Below are positions 35,439-44,834 of a DNA stretch of 64,000 bases, in pieces (positions within the stretch are counted from its first letter, which is position 1; each line of letters opens with the position of its first letter). The position numbers and the translations under genes are program-made. The DNA is from Gammaproteobacteria bacterium 45_16_T64 (GTDB lineage: Bacteria > Pseudomonadota > Gammaproteobacteria > Pseudomonadales > Ketobacteraceae), in NCBI GenBank assembly GCA_002162955.1, contig MABD01000040.1, positions 56,926-120,925 on the forward strand, read 5' to 3'. Below the pieces are notes generated by a model, which was not told the DNA's origin, made no database searches, and saw only the letters and a list, made by a program, of their open reading frames with translations.

Positions 35439-35866
35439 ATGACGCTTCTTCAACGCCTCTAATCCCTATAGATACATACATCTATTTGTAAATACAACGT
35501 TATACTTTTTGACGTATACCTATTCAGAATAGCAGGTTTTTAGGTCAAAAAAACAACAGAGGAAGGGATATTTCAGTTTTCCACATTTTCTGTGGATAAG
35601 TATGGGGATTAATTTGGGTTAGATCACCACAGCCCATAAGCTTCATAGCCCTGGCGAAATTGTATAAAGATGCGTCAATTTTTTAACCCACCCTAATTCA
35701 ACCACTTAGCGTCACCCGAACTTTATTTTTCCGGCATGTCAATAAGATGACAGAGTATCATATAGGCTCTATTTTCTGTGAATTAAAGTTGAGAGTAGTC
35801 TTGTTTCATGATAGATAATTACAAAACTATCCACTGAGAGACTCAATATCCTCAACAAATAAACCC
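35439..35866. other. Intergenic region with DnaA-box-like element
   Basis: A 428-bp gap between two minus-strand genes (Nudix end and exonuclease start). It holds the element at 35577-35599. On the minus strand a TTGACC lies at 35543-35548 between the element and the exonuclease start and may be part of a promoter. No gene is seen. Confidence 0.5.
35577..35599 (-). promoter_or_regulatory. Inverted pair of DnaA-box-like sequences (copy 2)
   Basis: On the minus strand the site reads TTATCCACA-GAAAA-TGTGGAAAA. It matches the 1676-1698 site in 22 of 23 positions; the single difference is the first base of the spacer. Relative to the downstream gene (exonuclease start at 35438) its end is 139 bp away; the first copy is 150 bp from its gene. 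The left half is a perfect DnaA box, the right half has one mismatch. Confidence 0.45.
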
Positions 35867-36559
35867 TTATTCCGACACCTCGTATGTCCATTGACGACCC
35901 TTTCGTGCATATAATCGGTGCCTAGCACCTTCAACACGATGGTCGGCATCTTCATAGCCTGCGTCACCATGATAGAAATAGCACAACCCGTCATCCAGTA
36001 ACTCTACTCTAGGAACAAAAACCTCAGGGGGCAGATCCCCAAAGTGAGTAACAACGCTCTTAACATGGCTAAATGTCGATAAACTCCGAAGCGTTAGATA
36101 GGTTGGTGGAGCAAGCTCAATCTCCCCCTCCAAATGAGCATTTATAGCATCGGCAGGGTTACGCCAGCAATGCTCATGAATTTCTCCTCCATCAATCTCT
36201 ACCTCATCACTTGTCGTCGGCGCGACAAAAAACCAGGTGCTAAACCGCTTAGGTCGAATTTCCGGCGTAGTCCAGTGAGAGAGATACAGCAATTGATCCT
36301 GCATTATGTCAATACCCGCCTCTTCTTGCGTCTCCCGCTTAGCAGCACACCGCGCCGCTACCAGCATATCTGTATCTAGCGGCTCAGTCGGTTTCGGTTC
36401 ACCCTTCGAAGCGTAATCCTCCACGTCGATTTTTCCACCGGGGAAAACCCACATCCCACCGTAAGCAATCTTCGAATTGCGCTTTAGCAACAACACTTCA
36501 AGTTGATTATTATTCTCTCTTAGTAATACCACCGTTGCCGACGGAATGAGTACTGACAT
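35867..36559 (-). CDS. Nudix hydrolase
   Basis: A 230-residue protein from ATG 36559, which has GGAG 9 bp upstream; a GTG 12 bp further out is open too. The Nudix fold is shown by WVFPGGKIDVE (residues 37-47) and RETQEEAGI (75-83). The gap between these halves is longer than in the classic box because of an insertion of about 20 residues, as in NUDT19-like proteins. Such enzymes cleave X-linked nucleoside diphosphates, including CoA derivatives. The partner gene for the TIGR03545 protein lies 17 bp upstream on the same strand, so the two are likely co-transcribed. The substrate is unknown. Confidence 0.85.
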   Translation of the reverse strand: MSVLIPSATVVLLRENNNQLEVLLLKRNSKIAYGGMWVFPGGKIDVEDYASKGEPKPTEPLDTDMLVAARCAAKRETQEEAGIDIMQDQLLYLSHWTTPEIRPKRFSTWFFVAPTTSDEVEIDGGEIHEHCWRNPADAINAHLEGEIELAPPTYLTLRSLSTFSHVKSVVTHFGDLPPEVFVPRVELLDDGLCYFYHGDAGYEDADHRVEGARHRLYARKGRQWTYEVSE

Positions 36560-36576
36560 ACACCGCTCCACTTATT

Positions 36577-38265
36577 CTACTTTATCTGTTTCAACAAACC
36601 ATCAATAGCATTTCTCTTATCACCCGTTTGGTTTTGCAAACCATTTAAACCATTAAGCGATTCATCTAACGATGGTAAATTATTGGCAAGCTCCGACTCT
36701 AAACGCGATCGTATATCATCAGTTAACCCCGCCATTTTTTTCTTCACCAAAGCATTTACTACACTGCCCAGTACAGCATCTAAGTTAGATGCTAAGGCAA
36801 CTTTAGGCTCTGCCATCGTACCTTTTACTTTGCCCTCAATACTGATTTCAGTAACTTTCTCCAGCGCATCAATAATTGCTACCTGCATTTCTGAAGCTTC
36901 GTTAGCGCCTAATGAAGTTGCTTTCACCTTCAACTGATCAAATAAGGCATTAACTTTGATATCTAGGTCCTTTAACTTACTCACCGAAATACTCGCATCC
37001 CCCGTCAACAAAGCCTTATTGAGTACAATTGCGACACCAGATTGTTCCGTTAATGGATAATCAACCAGTGAACTATCCGCCAGAGACAGGGTAAATGCGT
37101 CCTTTTCTTTCCCCTCTACTCGGTGATCCACCACTCCTTCAATCCGTAACTTACCCAACAGTTCACCTGCGGCTTTTATATCGACGGTTATTGGCTCTGG
37201 ATACAGTGACGGTCTATCACTGATGTTAGCAACAAGCCCACTGATCTCTCCTTCCTGTACCCCTTGGCTTAGCCGCCCCGACAAAAGAGCGCGCCGAACT
37301 AGAAAATCTGGCGTTGTCTGTTGAGCGCTTGTGCCGTCAGTAGACCCATCACTCTCACCTTTTTTGTTGTCTCCTGCCAGCAAACCGTAGGCTTGCAAAC
37401 CCTCTTTGACCCAAGCATCCACTTTGCCACCCAATAGCATTTCCCCACCATTGGCTATTACGGATTTTTCCAAGCCCAACGTTGCGATAATTTCACTGGC
37501 CGATTGGTTGGGCAATTGTTTGATCACATCATAGTCTTTCTTCAATTCAGCCATCGCCTGTTTAATCAATGATTGAACATCCTTAATCCGTTTTACATCA
37601 CGCTTTACATCTTTCTGAATGCGCCCATAATCTTGCAATGCTGCGAAGTTGCCAAGCGGTCCCTTTGCCTTCTTCTTCGCCTTGGCAATTCGGTCTTTAT
37701 ATTTTTGCAAGGATTCATCGCCTGGTAATTCAGCGATGGCTTTTTCTATGGCGCTTTTCTGCTTGGCCAACTTGTCCTGATAAGCTTGAATTTTCTTCTC
37801 GTAAATCGCTTTTTCTTCCGCAATCAGCGCATCTGAGTTAGGTAGGCCTAGGCTTTCGAGCGAGAGGCCCCCTCCTTCCTCACCCGTACTCAACTTTTTA
37901 GGTCCCAATGCGCCACTTGTCTCCCTTGGTTCGCCTAACCCAATACCTTGTACTGACACTTCGTCAAAGTATAATTTTGAGTTCAACAATTCAACGACAT
38001 CAATAGCGGTCTCCATTTGGTCAATCACCAACATATTTTGCATTGGTGTATCAGGATCCGTGACTTGTAAACCTGACACGGATATAGCAGAAGAAAACCA
38101 CGAAAAACTCACATCATCGACTTCAACTTTGGCTCCCACCTGCTCAGACCCATAGTTTTCTATGGCCCATTTGATCGCTGGAGCGGGAATCAAGAAAACT
38201 GCAGCCCCGAGAATTAACACCAAAATCAATAAAAAAGAAGTCAACCCTTTGCCCTGAGAGGCCAT
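36577..38265 (-). CDS. TIGR03545-family membrane-anchored protein
   Basis: A 562-residue protein with one N-terminal membrane helix (about residues 8-28) and a large periplasmic part. The mature region begins with AsmA-like strands (VEVDDVSFSWFSSAISVSG, LQVTDPDTPMQNMLVIDQ), then a coiled-coil helix rich in Lys and Glu (about residues 150-240), and a C-terminal beta-rich section with ISIEGKVKGTMAEPKVAL. This order matches the conserved TIGR03545 family of marine gammaproteobacteria and the AsmA/DUF748 architecture linked to envelope lipid transport. AAGGAA precedes the ATG. It lies 17 bp upstream of the Nudix gene. Confidence 0.8.
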   Translation of the reverse strand: MASQGKGLTSFLLILVLILGAAVFLIPAPAIKWAIENYGSEQVGAKVEVDDVSFSWFSSAISVSGLQVTDPDTPMQNMLVIDQMETAIDVVELLNSKLYFDEVSVQGIGLGEPRETSGALGPKKLSTGEEGGGLSLESLGLPNSDALIAEEKAIYEKKIQAYQDKLAKQKSAIEKAIAELPGDESLQKYKDRIAKAKKKAKGPLGNFAALQDYGRIQKDVKRDVKRIKDVQSLIKQAMAELKKDYDVIKQLPNQSASEIIATLGLEKSVIANGGEMLLGGKVDAWVKEGLQAYGLLAGDNKKGESDGSTDGTSAQQTTPDFLVRRALLSGRLSQGVQEGEISGLVANISDRPSLYPEPITVDIKAAGELLGKLRIEGVVDHRVEGKEKDAFTLSLADSSLVDYPLTEQSGVAIVLNKALLTGDASISVSKLKDLDIKVNALFDQLKVKATSLGANEASEMQVAIIDALEKVTEISIEGKVKGTMAEPKVALASNLDAVLGSVVNALVKKKMAGLTDDIRSRLESELANNLPSLDESLNGLNGLQNQTGDKRNAIDGLLKQIK

Positions 38266-38399
38266 ATCATTTCCTTAGACTAAACCGATGAGATAAGTGA
38301 CGATAATAGCAGCTTTACCTAGAACGTTGCAGAAAAAGCTATGCCATGTAACATGAGTCTATTAATGACCAGCACTAGTGCATAAAATTCCAGGCGACC

Positions 38400-39209
38400 A
38401 TGACAAAGAATAGAAAAAAGAAAAGCCCAAAAAGATCAAATTCCAATCAATCCACAACGTCAGCAACGATTTCAGATTCCCCCCCCTCTAAAAAGGGAAT
38501 CAGACAATCTCTCTGGTCGATCTATATAATCACTCTGTTTTTAGGTACCCTGCTGATCTCTTGGCATACGCTTGCCCCTATCGACTATGGGTATTCAAAG
38601 GCGTATCAGTGGTTATCCATCCAAACCCACATAAATCGCTACGCTCCGTTAAATCAATTCCGAAAACACTTCGCGACCACAACGACGGAAGAGCATGAAC
38701 GCCTCTTTTCAGAAATAGTCACCAGCATACAAAATAGCGGAGAAGGCCTTGCTGACATTAGCTATACCTACAATGGCCAATCTATACCACTGTTACATGA
38801 AGCAGAGGTTATCCACCTACAAGATGTTGCTGTATTGATAGACAACCTTTACCCCGTTGGTTTAGCAATGATCGCGCTTAGCGTTCTATTAATGTTCACG
38901 ATTTATCGTTTACGACTACCTCCCCCTGGTATTCGTCAAGCAACGGCTGGTTTAGGCGTGCTATTACTTACCATCGCATTGGCGTTATTAATTGTTGGCC
39001 CCAAAGACCTTTTTTACTGGCTGCATGTACAGATTTTTCCTGAAGGTCATCAGTGGTTTTTCTACTATCAAGAATCACTCATGACAACGCTAATGAAAGC
39101 TCCCGACTTATTTGGTCTCATGGCTGCGTTTATCGGTGGTTGGGCGATACTGCTCTATTCCCTACTATTATCAGCCTCTATTTACCTACAAAAAAAAGCC
39201 TGCAGTTAA
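38400..39209 (+). CDS. DUF1461-family integral membrane protein
   Basis: A 269-residue inner-membrane protein with a polar Lys/Ser-rich N-terminus (residues 1-35), a helix at about 38-58, a periplasmic loop with HEAEVIHLQDVAVLIDN, two helices around 150-200, the loop FPEGHQWFFYYQESLMTTLMKAPDLFG and a last helix near 245. Both loops match the DUF1461 (TIGR01906) family. In some Gram-positive bacteria a member (Lit) remodels lipoprotein acyl chains, but that role should not be transferred here without tests. AGGCGACC precedes the ATG. A hairpin overlaps its 3' end. Confidence 0.8.
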   Translation: MTKNRKKKSPKRSNSNQSTTSATISDSPPSKKGIRQSLWSIYIITLFLGTLLISWHTLAPIDYGYSKAYQWLSIQTHINRYAPLNQFRKHFATTTTEEHERLFSEIVTSIQNSGEGLADISYTYNGQSIPLLHEAEVIHLQDVAVLIDNLYPVGLAMIALSVLLMFTIYRLRLPPPGIRQATAGLGVLLLTIALALLIVGPKDLFYWLHVQIFPEGHQWFFYYQESLMTTLMKAPDLFGLMAAFIGGWAILLYSLLLSASIYLQKKACS

Positions 39210-39219
39210 TGCAGGCTTT
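39195..39219. terminator. Stem-loop overlapping the DUF1461 stop codon
   Basis: A 10-bp perfect stem (AAAGCCTGCA at 39195-39204, TGCAGGCTTT at 39210-39219). The stop codon lies in the 5-nt loop. Short A and T tracts flank it, so it may serve both the DUF1461 gene and the convergent binding-protein gene. Confidence 0.6.
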
Positions 39220-39258
39220 CGCTAGATCATTGAAAGGGGCACTTACTGCGTCAAGTCT

Positions 39259-39981
39259 TCACTTTCTATAATCCGCCATTATCTTATCTATCGTGCCATC
39301 CCCATACATACTGCCCAGCTCCGCTTGGAGTTTATCCACTATCGCTTTGGGTATATCTAAGCTGCACGCCAACGCCCTGAGTGTCGAAAAGTACACAAGC
39401 TTCCTCTGCAGCACCGTATTGTGTTTTTTGGCCTGATAAGCCGCCGAAAGCGTATCACTTGCCCATAAATCGACGCGATTTCGACTGAGCTTCATAATAT
39501 TCTGCTTATCGTGAGCAACCGTTTTAACATCATGCCCCCACCCCTGAAGATATTCCGCTGCAGCGCTACCATTGTAGGACCCAATTTTTAACCCTTTGGC
39601 GTCGTTGAGCGTTCTGATCACTAATCCATCTGTTTCTAAACCGTAAAAAGCCGTCTGTGATATATACAAAGGGCTTACCCAATGAAAACTTGCTTCTCGT
39701 TCTTGATTTCGTTGAGCTGGAAAAAGGCAGGTGTTAGGGGTGTTTTCTACCGTCACATATGCCCTTTTCCAAGGGGTGATTTTTACTTCATAATCCAGGC
39801 CCGACCGCTCAAAAAGTGCAGACGCGATATCAATCGCTGCACCGCGCTTATCCCCACCTTTAAAGCTGTAGGGCGGTAATTCTTCTGTGTATAACATGTA
39901 CTTCTCGGCATGAGCTACCGGGCTCAACAAAAGTACGCTGGCACATATCATAGGGGCAATAATAGAGAATACTGATTTCAT
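39259..39981 (-). CDS. Periplasmic substrate-binding protein, SBP_bac_3 type
   Basis: A 240-residue exported protein with strong AGGAGGAAAGATC before the ATG and a signal peptide ending at AHA-EKY (about residue 25). The mature start YMLYTEELPPYSFKGG, VKITPWKRAYVTVE, LKIGSYNGSAAAEYL and MKLSRNRVDLWASD follow the small amino-acid-type binding-protein pattern. It lies 11 bp after the GlpV-like binding-protein gene, so it is probably in that operon. No ABC permease is encoded here. This is the fifth such protein in the window, counting the frameshifted one. Confidence 0.8.
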   Translation of the reverse strand: MKSVFSIIAPMICASVLLLSPVAHAEKYMLYTEELPPYSFKGGDKRGAAIDIASALFERSGLDYEVKITPWKRAYVTVENTPNTCLFPAQRNQEREASFHWVSPLYISQTAFYGLETDGLVIRTLNDAKGLKIGSYNGSAAAEYLQGWGHDVKTVAHDKQNIMKLSRNRVDLWASDTLSAAYQAKKHNTVLQRKLVYFSTLRALACSLDIPKAIVDKLQAELGSMYGDGTIDKIMADYRK

Positions 39982-39992
39982 GATCTTTCCTC

Positions 39993-41783
39993 CTAATCCC
40001 AGGCTTTTAACGAATCGTCGTAAGAAACGGTCTTACCCTTAGGCTTTTCATTAGCCAGCTTCTGTTTAGGTGACCCCGGCTGATCCAGCCAATATTGTGG
40101 GTCTTTCTTGGGGTTCAATTTTGGCGTGCAACGCTCTTGCCCTGCATCGGCCAACGCTTGAAGTCGGTCATCCATCTCTCCCGCCATCTTATCCATTGCC
40201 TGCTTTGGGGTCAGGTTATTATTCGCCGCTAGCGCAACGTTTTTCCACCACAAGTCAGACAGCTTAGGGTAATCTGGCACATTTGTGCCGGTAGGCGACC
40301 AAATTTCTCGTGCTTTACTGCGATAAAACTCCATCAACCCGCCGTATTTATGAGCCACTTCTGCCATCTTAGCTGATTGAATATCGGAATCTCGTATCGG
40401 CGTTAACCCCACCAACGTTTTTCTCAACGACACTGTTTTAGACACAACAAATTGCGCATACAACCAAGCAGCTTTTTTTCGATCCAATGGGGTGTTCTTC
40501 AATAGCGTCCAAGCCCCCGCATCTTGATACCCCAACTTCATGCCTTTCTCCCAATAAGGCCCCCTGGGCGAAGGAGCCATACGCCACTTTGGGCTACCGT
40601 CGGCGTTAACTACGGGTAAATCCGGGTTCGTCAACGCAGCAGTGAATGCTGTATACCAGAATATTTGTTGTGCAATATTTCCTTGTCCAGGAACCGCTCC
40701 TGCTTGCGAAAAATTCATCGCCTTAGCTCCCGGTGGCGCATATTTCTCTAGCCACTCAACAAACTTAGTAATCGCATACACCGATGCAGGGCTATTTAGC
40801 GCCCCGCCTCTTGCTACACTTGCACCAACAGGGCTACAGTTTTCCACCCTGATACCCCATTCATCAACGGGTAAACCATTCGGGATACCCTTATCGCCAG
40901 CCCCCGCCATGGATAACCATGCGTCTGAAAATCGCCACCCTAAAGAGGGGTCCTTACGTCCGTAATCCATATGTCCATAGATCGTTTGTCCATCTAGTTC
41001 GCCGACATGAACCGTAAAAAACTCGGCAATGTCTTCGTAGGCAGACCAATTCACTGGCACTGCTAAGTCATAGCCATATATGCCTTTGAATTTCTTTTGT
41101 AATTCTGGTCGAGAAAACCAATCATGGCGATACCAATACAGATTCGCAAACTGCTGATCAGGTAGCTGGTAAAGTTTACCGTCAGGGCCAGAGGTAAAGC
41201 TGATACCTATAAAATCCTTCAGATCTAGCGTGGGTAACGTAACATCCTTACCCTCACCCTTCATAAAGTCACTAAGCGCAACGACTTGTCCATATCGATA
41301 ATGGGTACCAATAAGGTCACTGTCATTAATATAGGCGTCATAGATGCTATAGGGCAAACTCATTTGAGTCGCTATCTTTTTTACAACATCGTCCTCACCG
41401 GTAATCTCATGAATCACTTTAATGCCAGTAATATCTTCAAAGGCCTTGGTCAGCACATTAGCTTCATAAACATGGGTATCTATCCGCTCTGACACGACCC
41501 TTACGGTAATGTTCTGAAATGGCTTACCCGCATTCACAAACCATTTCATTTCGTCTAACTGCTGCGCCCGGGTTAATGTGCTGTCCTTAAACTCTTCATC
41601 AACCCAACGCTCTGCCGCCTTCATATCAGCAAATGCAGAATGAGAACATATCAATATCGCCACAAACCCCACGAGCAACTTTCTTGCCCCACCAAGACCT
41701 TGAGCAACAATACGCCTACCCGTTTGATCCAGCGATGGTTTGAGACGATACGTATCAAATAGGCCGGGAAATATTGTCTTCAT
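39993..41783 (-). CDS. Carbohydrate ABC substrate-binding protein, GlpV-like
   Basis: A 596-residue exported protein from ATG 41783 (AAGGAAC upstream); a GTG-like extension to 41816 is unlikely. A long N-terminal region with a hydrophobic core (LLVGFVAILICSHSAFA) leads to MKAAERWVDEEF. The body matches the large family-1 glycerol/sugar-type binding proteins known as GlpV: EANVLTKAFEDITGIKV, SIYDAYINDSDLIGTHYRYG, YQLPDQQFANLYWYRHDWF, MDYGRKDPSLGWRFSDAWLS, PTGTNVPDYPKLSDLWW. In known systems GlpV works with permeases GlpP/Q and ATPases GlpS/T; none are nearby. Glycerol or a polyol is the likely ligand by family; the lack of partners makes that uncertain. Confidence 0.85.
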   Translation of the reverse strand: MKTIFPGLFDTYRLKPSLDQTGRRIVAQGLGGARKLLVGFVAILICSHSAFADMKAAERWVDEEFKDSTLTRAQQLDEMKWFVNAGKPFQNITVRVVSERIDTHVYEANVLTKAFEDITGIKVIHEITGEDDVVKKIATQMSLPYSIYDAYINDSDLIGTHYRYGQVVALSDFMKGEGKDVTLPTLDLKDFIGISFTSGPDGKLYQLPDQQFANLYWYRHDWFSRPELQKKFKGIYGYDLAVPVNWSAYEDIAEFFTVHVGELDGQTIYGHMDYGRKDPSLGWRFSDAWLSMAGAGDKGIPNGLPVDEWGIRVENCSPVGASVARGGALNSPASVYAITKFVEWLEKYAPPGAKAMNFSQAGAVPGQGNIAQQIFWYTAFTAALTNPDLPVVNADGSPKWRMAPSPRGPYWEKGMKLGYQDAGAWTLLKNTPLDRKKAAWLYAQFVVSKTVSLRKTLVGLTPIRDSDIQSAKMAEVAHKYGGLMEFYRSKAREIWSPTGTNVPDYPKLSDLWWKNVALAANNNLTPKQAMDKMAGEMDDRLQALADAGQERCTPKLNPKKDPQYWLDQPGSPKQKLANEKPKGKTVSYDDSLKAWD

Positions 41784-41923
41784 GTGATGTTCCTTTATCT
41801 GAGTCACAAACAACAAGCTAGCTACAGTATAGGTAGAGAATGGGGACTAAATACCACTCTACCTATGGGTTGAATATACTGATTTAAGATATTCATAGCA
41901 TTAGAGAGAATATAGCTATTTAC

Positions 41924-43216
41924 TCACCATTGAAATATCGTCCCCAGTGCAATAATCGTATTTCGCTGATCTTCATCCCCGGTATATTCGGTTAATGCAG
42001 AGGTAATCTCGCCGGTAAAACTTAACCAAGGGTTAAAATCATAAATTGCAATTAAAGATGAGCTGCTCTGCAGTTCAACATAAGAATTTCCACTATCTTC
42101 ATCGCCATCAGTTTCATCCGCATTCGACACACCAAAAGAAGCGACAATTTCAAGCGTATCACAAGGTATATAATGGAATTGACTATACCACCCAGAATGA
42201 TCTCGCTCCTCCCCATCTTCATCCAGTGCATTGCCATCCAACATAACGACTGTGCCCAATGCCTGCCCACTATACCCTGTTAGATCAACGGCAAACATGC
42301 CAAGGGATACTGTCATACCGTACCCCAATCCAGTTGCAGTCACGGAATCGCCCTCTTCCGCCCCACCAGTGCCCCCGACATCTGCAGCAAACTCAGCGGT
42401 TTGCCACAACGCACTACCGAATATACGAACTTTCGCCCCCCCCATGTCCATATCAAACGTTGCTTCAGCTTCCAACCGAGGGGCTGGTGTCACCGTAGCG
42501 CCAACACCATTTGCTCCCTTGATGTGACTTGGGTCGTATAGTCCAACAGCAAGATTAAATGCATCAGATATCGCAGGTCGATAGATTACTGCGGGAGCAA
42601 AATTATCGTAGAGATAACCAAACCCCACTCTGCCGGCCGTTGTTCCATTACCGCCAGTGCCCGTCGCACCAACACCATATCCAGATATATCCAATACCAC
42701 ATGCTCTCTTTGATACAAACTCAACGATCGACCAACTTGAAACTCACCGATATTATCATTACCAATCGTAAAAAATACTTCTCGGATATCAAGGTTAGTA
42801 CTCGAATTCTTTAAGTTATCATCCTGGATTGACGGATAGAAACCTAATCGCGCGCCCATGGTATACCCATCAACCAAAGGAGATCGTACATTCAGTCCCA
42901 ATCGAGAAGGGTTAAAGCCCGTTCTCAATCGAAAAGAATCTAAGTCATCATCAGCGGCATCACCACCGATAACAACACCATCAGAATTGATTGTTGCTGG
43001 TTGTGCATCTCCCGTTATACGAGTCGCATACGCATTAACACGCCCATCAAACGTCACCGACCATCCTTCGAAATGAGTCAAGGGAATACCCGGCATATCA
43101 CTGGGAACCGCTTTTAGATGATCGTCGGCATAAGACAACAAAGGAAACAGAAGAAGTGTAAAAAGGATTTTACGAAATAGTGAAATGAAAAAATACCGTG
43201 AAGTTGTTGCTCTCAT
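41924..43216 (-). CDS. Outer-membrane porin
   Basis: A 430-residue beta-barrel with a signal peptide cleaved near SYA-DDH (about residue 31). The mature N-terminus LTHFEGWSVTFDGRVNAY opens the barrel; repeated strands such as SRLGLNVRSPLVDGYTMGARLGFYP and FQVGRSLSLYQREHVVL, and C-terminal IALGTIFQW ending in an aromatic residue, are typical. The family looks like the carbohydrate or DcaP-type porins rather than the 16-strand OmpC type. GGGGTGGG precedes the ATG. It lies 141 bp upstream of the GlpV-like gene on the same strand, suggesting that it admits the same ligand; this is inference. Confidence 0.8.
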   Translation of the reverse strand: MRATTSRYFFISLFRKILFTLLLFPLLSYADDHLKAVPSDMPGIPLTHFEGWSVTFDGRVNAYATRITGDAQPATINSDGVVIGGDAADDDLDSFRLRTGFNPSRLGLNVRSPLVDGYTMGARLGFYPSIQDDNLKNSSTNLDIREVFFTIGNDNIGEFQVGRSLSLYQREHVVLDISGYGVGATGTGGNGTTAGRVGFGYLYDNFAPAVIYRPAISDAFNLAVGLYDPSHIKGANGVGATVTPAPRLEAEATFDMDMGGAKVRIFGSALWQTAEFAADVGGTGGAEEGDSVTATGLGYGMTVSLGMFAVDLTGYSGQALGTVVMLDGNALDEDGEERDHSGWYSQFHYIPCDTLEIVASFGVSNADETDGDEDSGNSYVELQSSSSLIAIYDFNPWLSFTGEITSALTEYTGDEDQRNTIIALGTIFQW

Positions 43217-43344
43217 AGCCCACCCCCAATGTTAGGATTCGCTTTTTTTATACAAGATTTGCCTTTGGGTAATCCTGTATATAAAAAGCAGTCCTATCAA
43301 AGGTTGACCATCAAACAGCTTTTGTCCAATTATTCCTAAAAGTT

Positions 43345-44466
43345 CTAATTCTGCCCAACAACCTTTTGACTTGGCACCTCTCTGCCGTCGTCATATAACG
43401 GTTTGGAAAGCTCATCCCAGTCAGTTGTTGCATCATCGGTCATATTTTCAAACTCTAACACACCGAGTTCTGCATATTTCTCTCTTACCGAATCCGTCAA
43501 AAGACCAATACGCTTTAAATTGGGTATCACTCGTGTGAACAAAAACTTTCTAAAGTGAACCATTACATGAGCTTGCAACACTTGCTGTCGAGCCGCCTCC
43601 ACATCCCAGCCAAAATGCTCAAACACGTCGGTTGCTACCAGGCGCTCTCTCATTACACAGCAAGCTTCATAGGCGAATTGCGCTCGGTCTTCGCGCTCTT
43701 TGTCTGATAAGCTTTTAACAAACTCTTCCAAATAGTTCACACCAAAAGTGACATGCCTTGCTTCATCACGAATAACCAAATGTACAATATCTTGCAGCAA
43801 CACATCCTTGGAGACCATTCTCATGGTGTTAAATGCCGCCAACGCTAACCCTTCGACAATAATCTGCATACCGATAAATTTCAGATCCCAACGCGCATCG
43901 GTGAGAATTTTATCCAATAAGAGCTTGAGATTGTCGTTCACTGGATACCTAATGCCCACTTTATCCTCTAGATATTTGCCAAACACCTCAACATGGCGTG
44001 CTTCATCAAACGTCTGCGAAGCAGCGTACAATTTGGCATCGTAGGTTGGCGCGCAAGATACCAATTGTGAGCTAACTAATAATGCTCCTTGCTCACCGTG
44101 TAAGAATTGAGATAATGTCCATGCTTGGTTATGCCAAGCAAAGCGCAATTTATCCTCATCTGTCATCGCTTCAAAAGGTGCATAGCCAGTAAAAGGGTTG
44201 AACATTTCATCCGTCGGAACTTCAGTCTTAGGAAAGTTAATCGACCAATCAACATCCATTTGCGCATTCCAATTAAGCTCTTTGCCCAACTCATATAGCT
44301 TTCTTATTCGTCCATCCGCTGAGTGATAATCCCAGTTGTAGGCCCCCGTCAAAGGGGTATTAAAAATCTCTACGATTTGCTCTACATGCTCTTCTGTTAG
44401 GCGCTCTTCAAGCTCATCAGTGATGATAATGTCTTTTGGTGGATGATCTACAACTTTCAAATCCAT
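43345..44466 (-). CDS. Ferritin-like diiron protein
   Basis: A 373-residue cytoplasmic protein of the ribonucleotide-reductase-R2/ferritin-like superfamily. Two DEARH boxes are visible (TFDEARHVEVFG near residue 157 and RDEARHVTFG near 235), with further Glu at HGEQGALL and VEGLALAAF; together they give the ExnExxH pattern for a diiron site. It is not an R2 subunit by length or context. Such proteins oxidise substrates with O2. No reductase or ferredoxin lies next to it, and the substrate is unknown. AGGAAGGGT precedes the ATG. Confidence 0.8.
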   Translation of the reverse strand: MDLKVVDHPPKDIIITDELEERLTEEHVEQIVEIFNTPLTGAYNWDYHSADGRIRKLYELGKELNWNAQMDVDWSINFPKTEVPTDEMFNPFTGYAPFEAMTDEDKLRFAWHNQAWTLSQFLHGEQGALLVSSQLVSCAPTYDAKLYAASQTFDEARHVEVFGKYLEDKVGIRYPVNDNLKLLLDKILTDARWDLKFIGMQIIVEGLALAAFNTMRMVSKDVLLQDIVHLVIRDEARHVTFGVNYLEEFVKSLSDKEREDRAQFAYEACCVMRERLVATDVFEHFGWDVEAARQQVLQAHVMVHFRKFLFTRVIPNLKRIGLLTDSVREKYAELGVLEFENMTDDATTDWDELSKPLYDDGREVPSQKVVGQN

Positions 44467-44834
44467 ATACCCTTCCTCAACTATACGACTAGATTATTAA
44501 AATATAGACAACATAGCCCCATCTTTGAACCCACCTCCTCCCGATAGATCAAAATAGGCTAAACAACAGTCTCTTACAGACGACAAAGTGCAATACGCAC
44601 TCTATTAAACTAGCAATCGGCATAGCCACTCGACAATGGCAAACACCGACATAATCGGACCCTAGGCGGTCTCTTAACACACAAAATAGAATAACTCGGT
44701 AACTTTATAACCAAACTTGCCCTTATAACCGGGCTCCTATAACCTGAACATATAGCTACCACGAACACACCTCAACCCCGCTGATTGAGCATATTGATAC
44801 GGGCCTTTTTGGGCAAACATTAGGAGCATCTACT
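44467..44834. other. Divergent intergenic region
   Basis: A 368-bp gap between the divergent ferritin-like and gcdH genes; it should contain both promoters. Nothing beyond AT-rich sequence and scattered short repeats (ATAACC at about 44730 and 44750) can be identified. Confidence 0.4.

Noticed and set aside
42231..42527. Open frames on the plus strand within the porin gene
   Set aside because: Pro/Thr/His-rich shadow of the minus-strand porin coding sequence, with no initiation signal.
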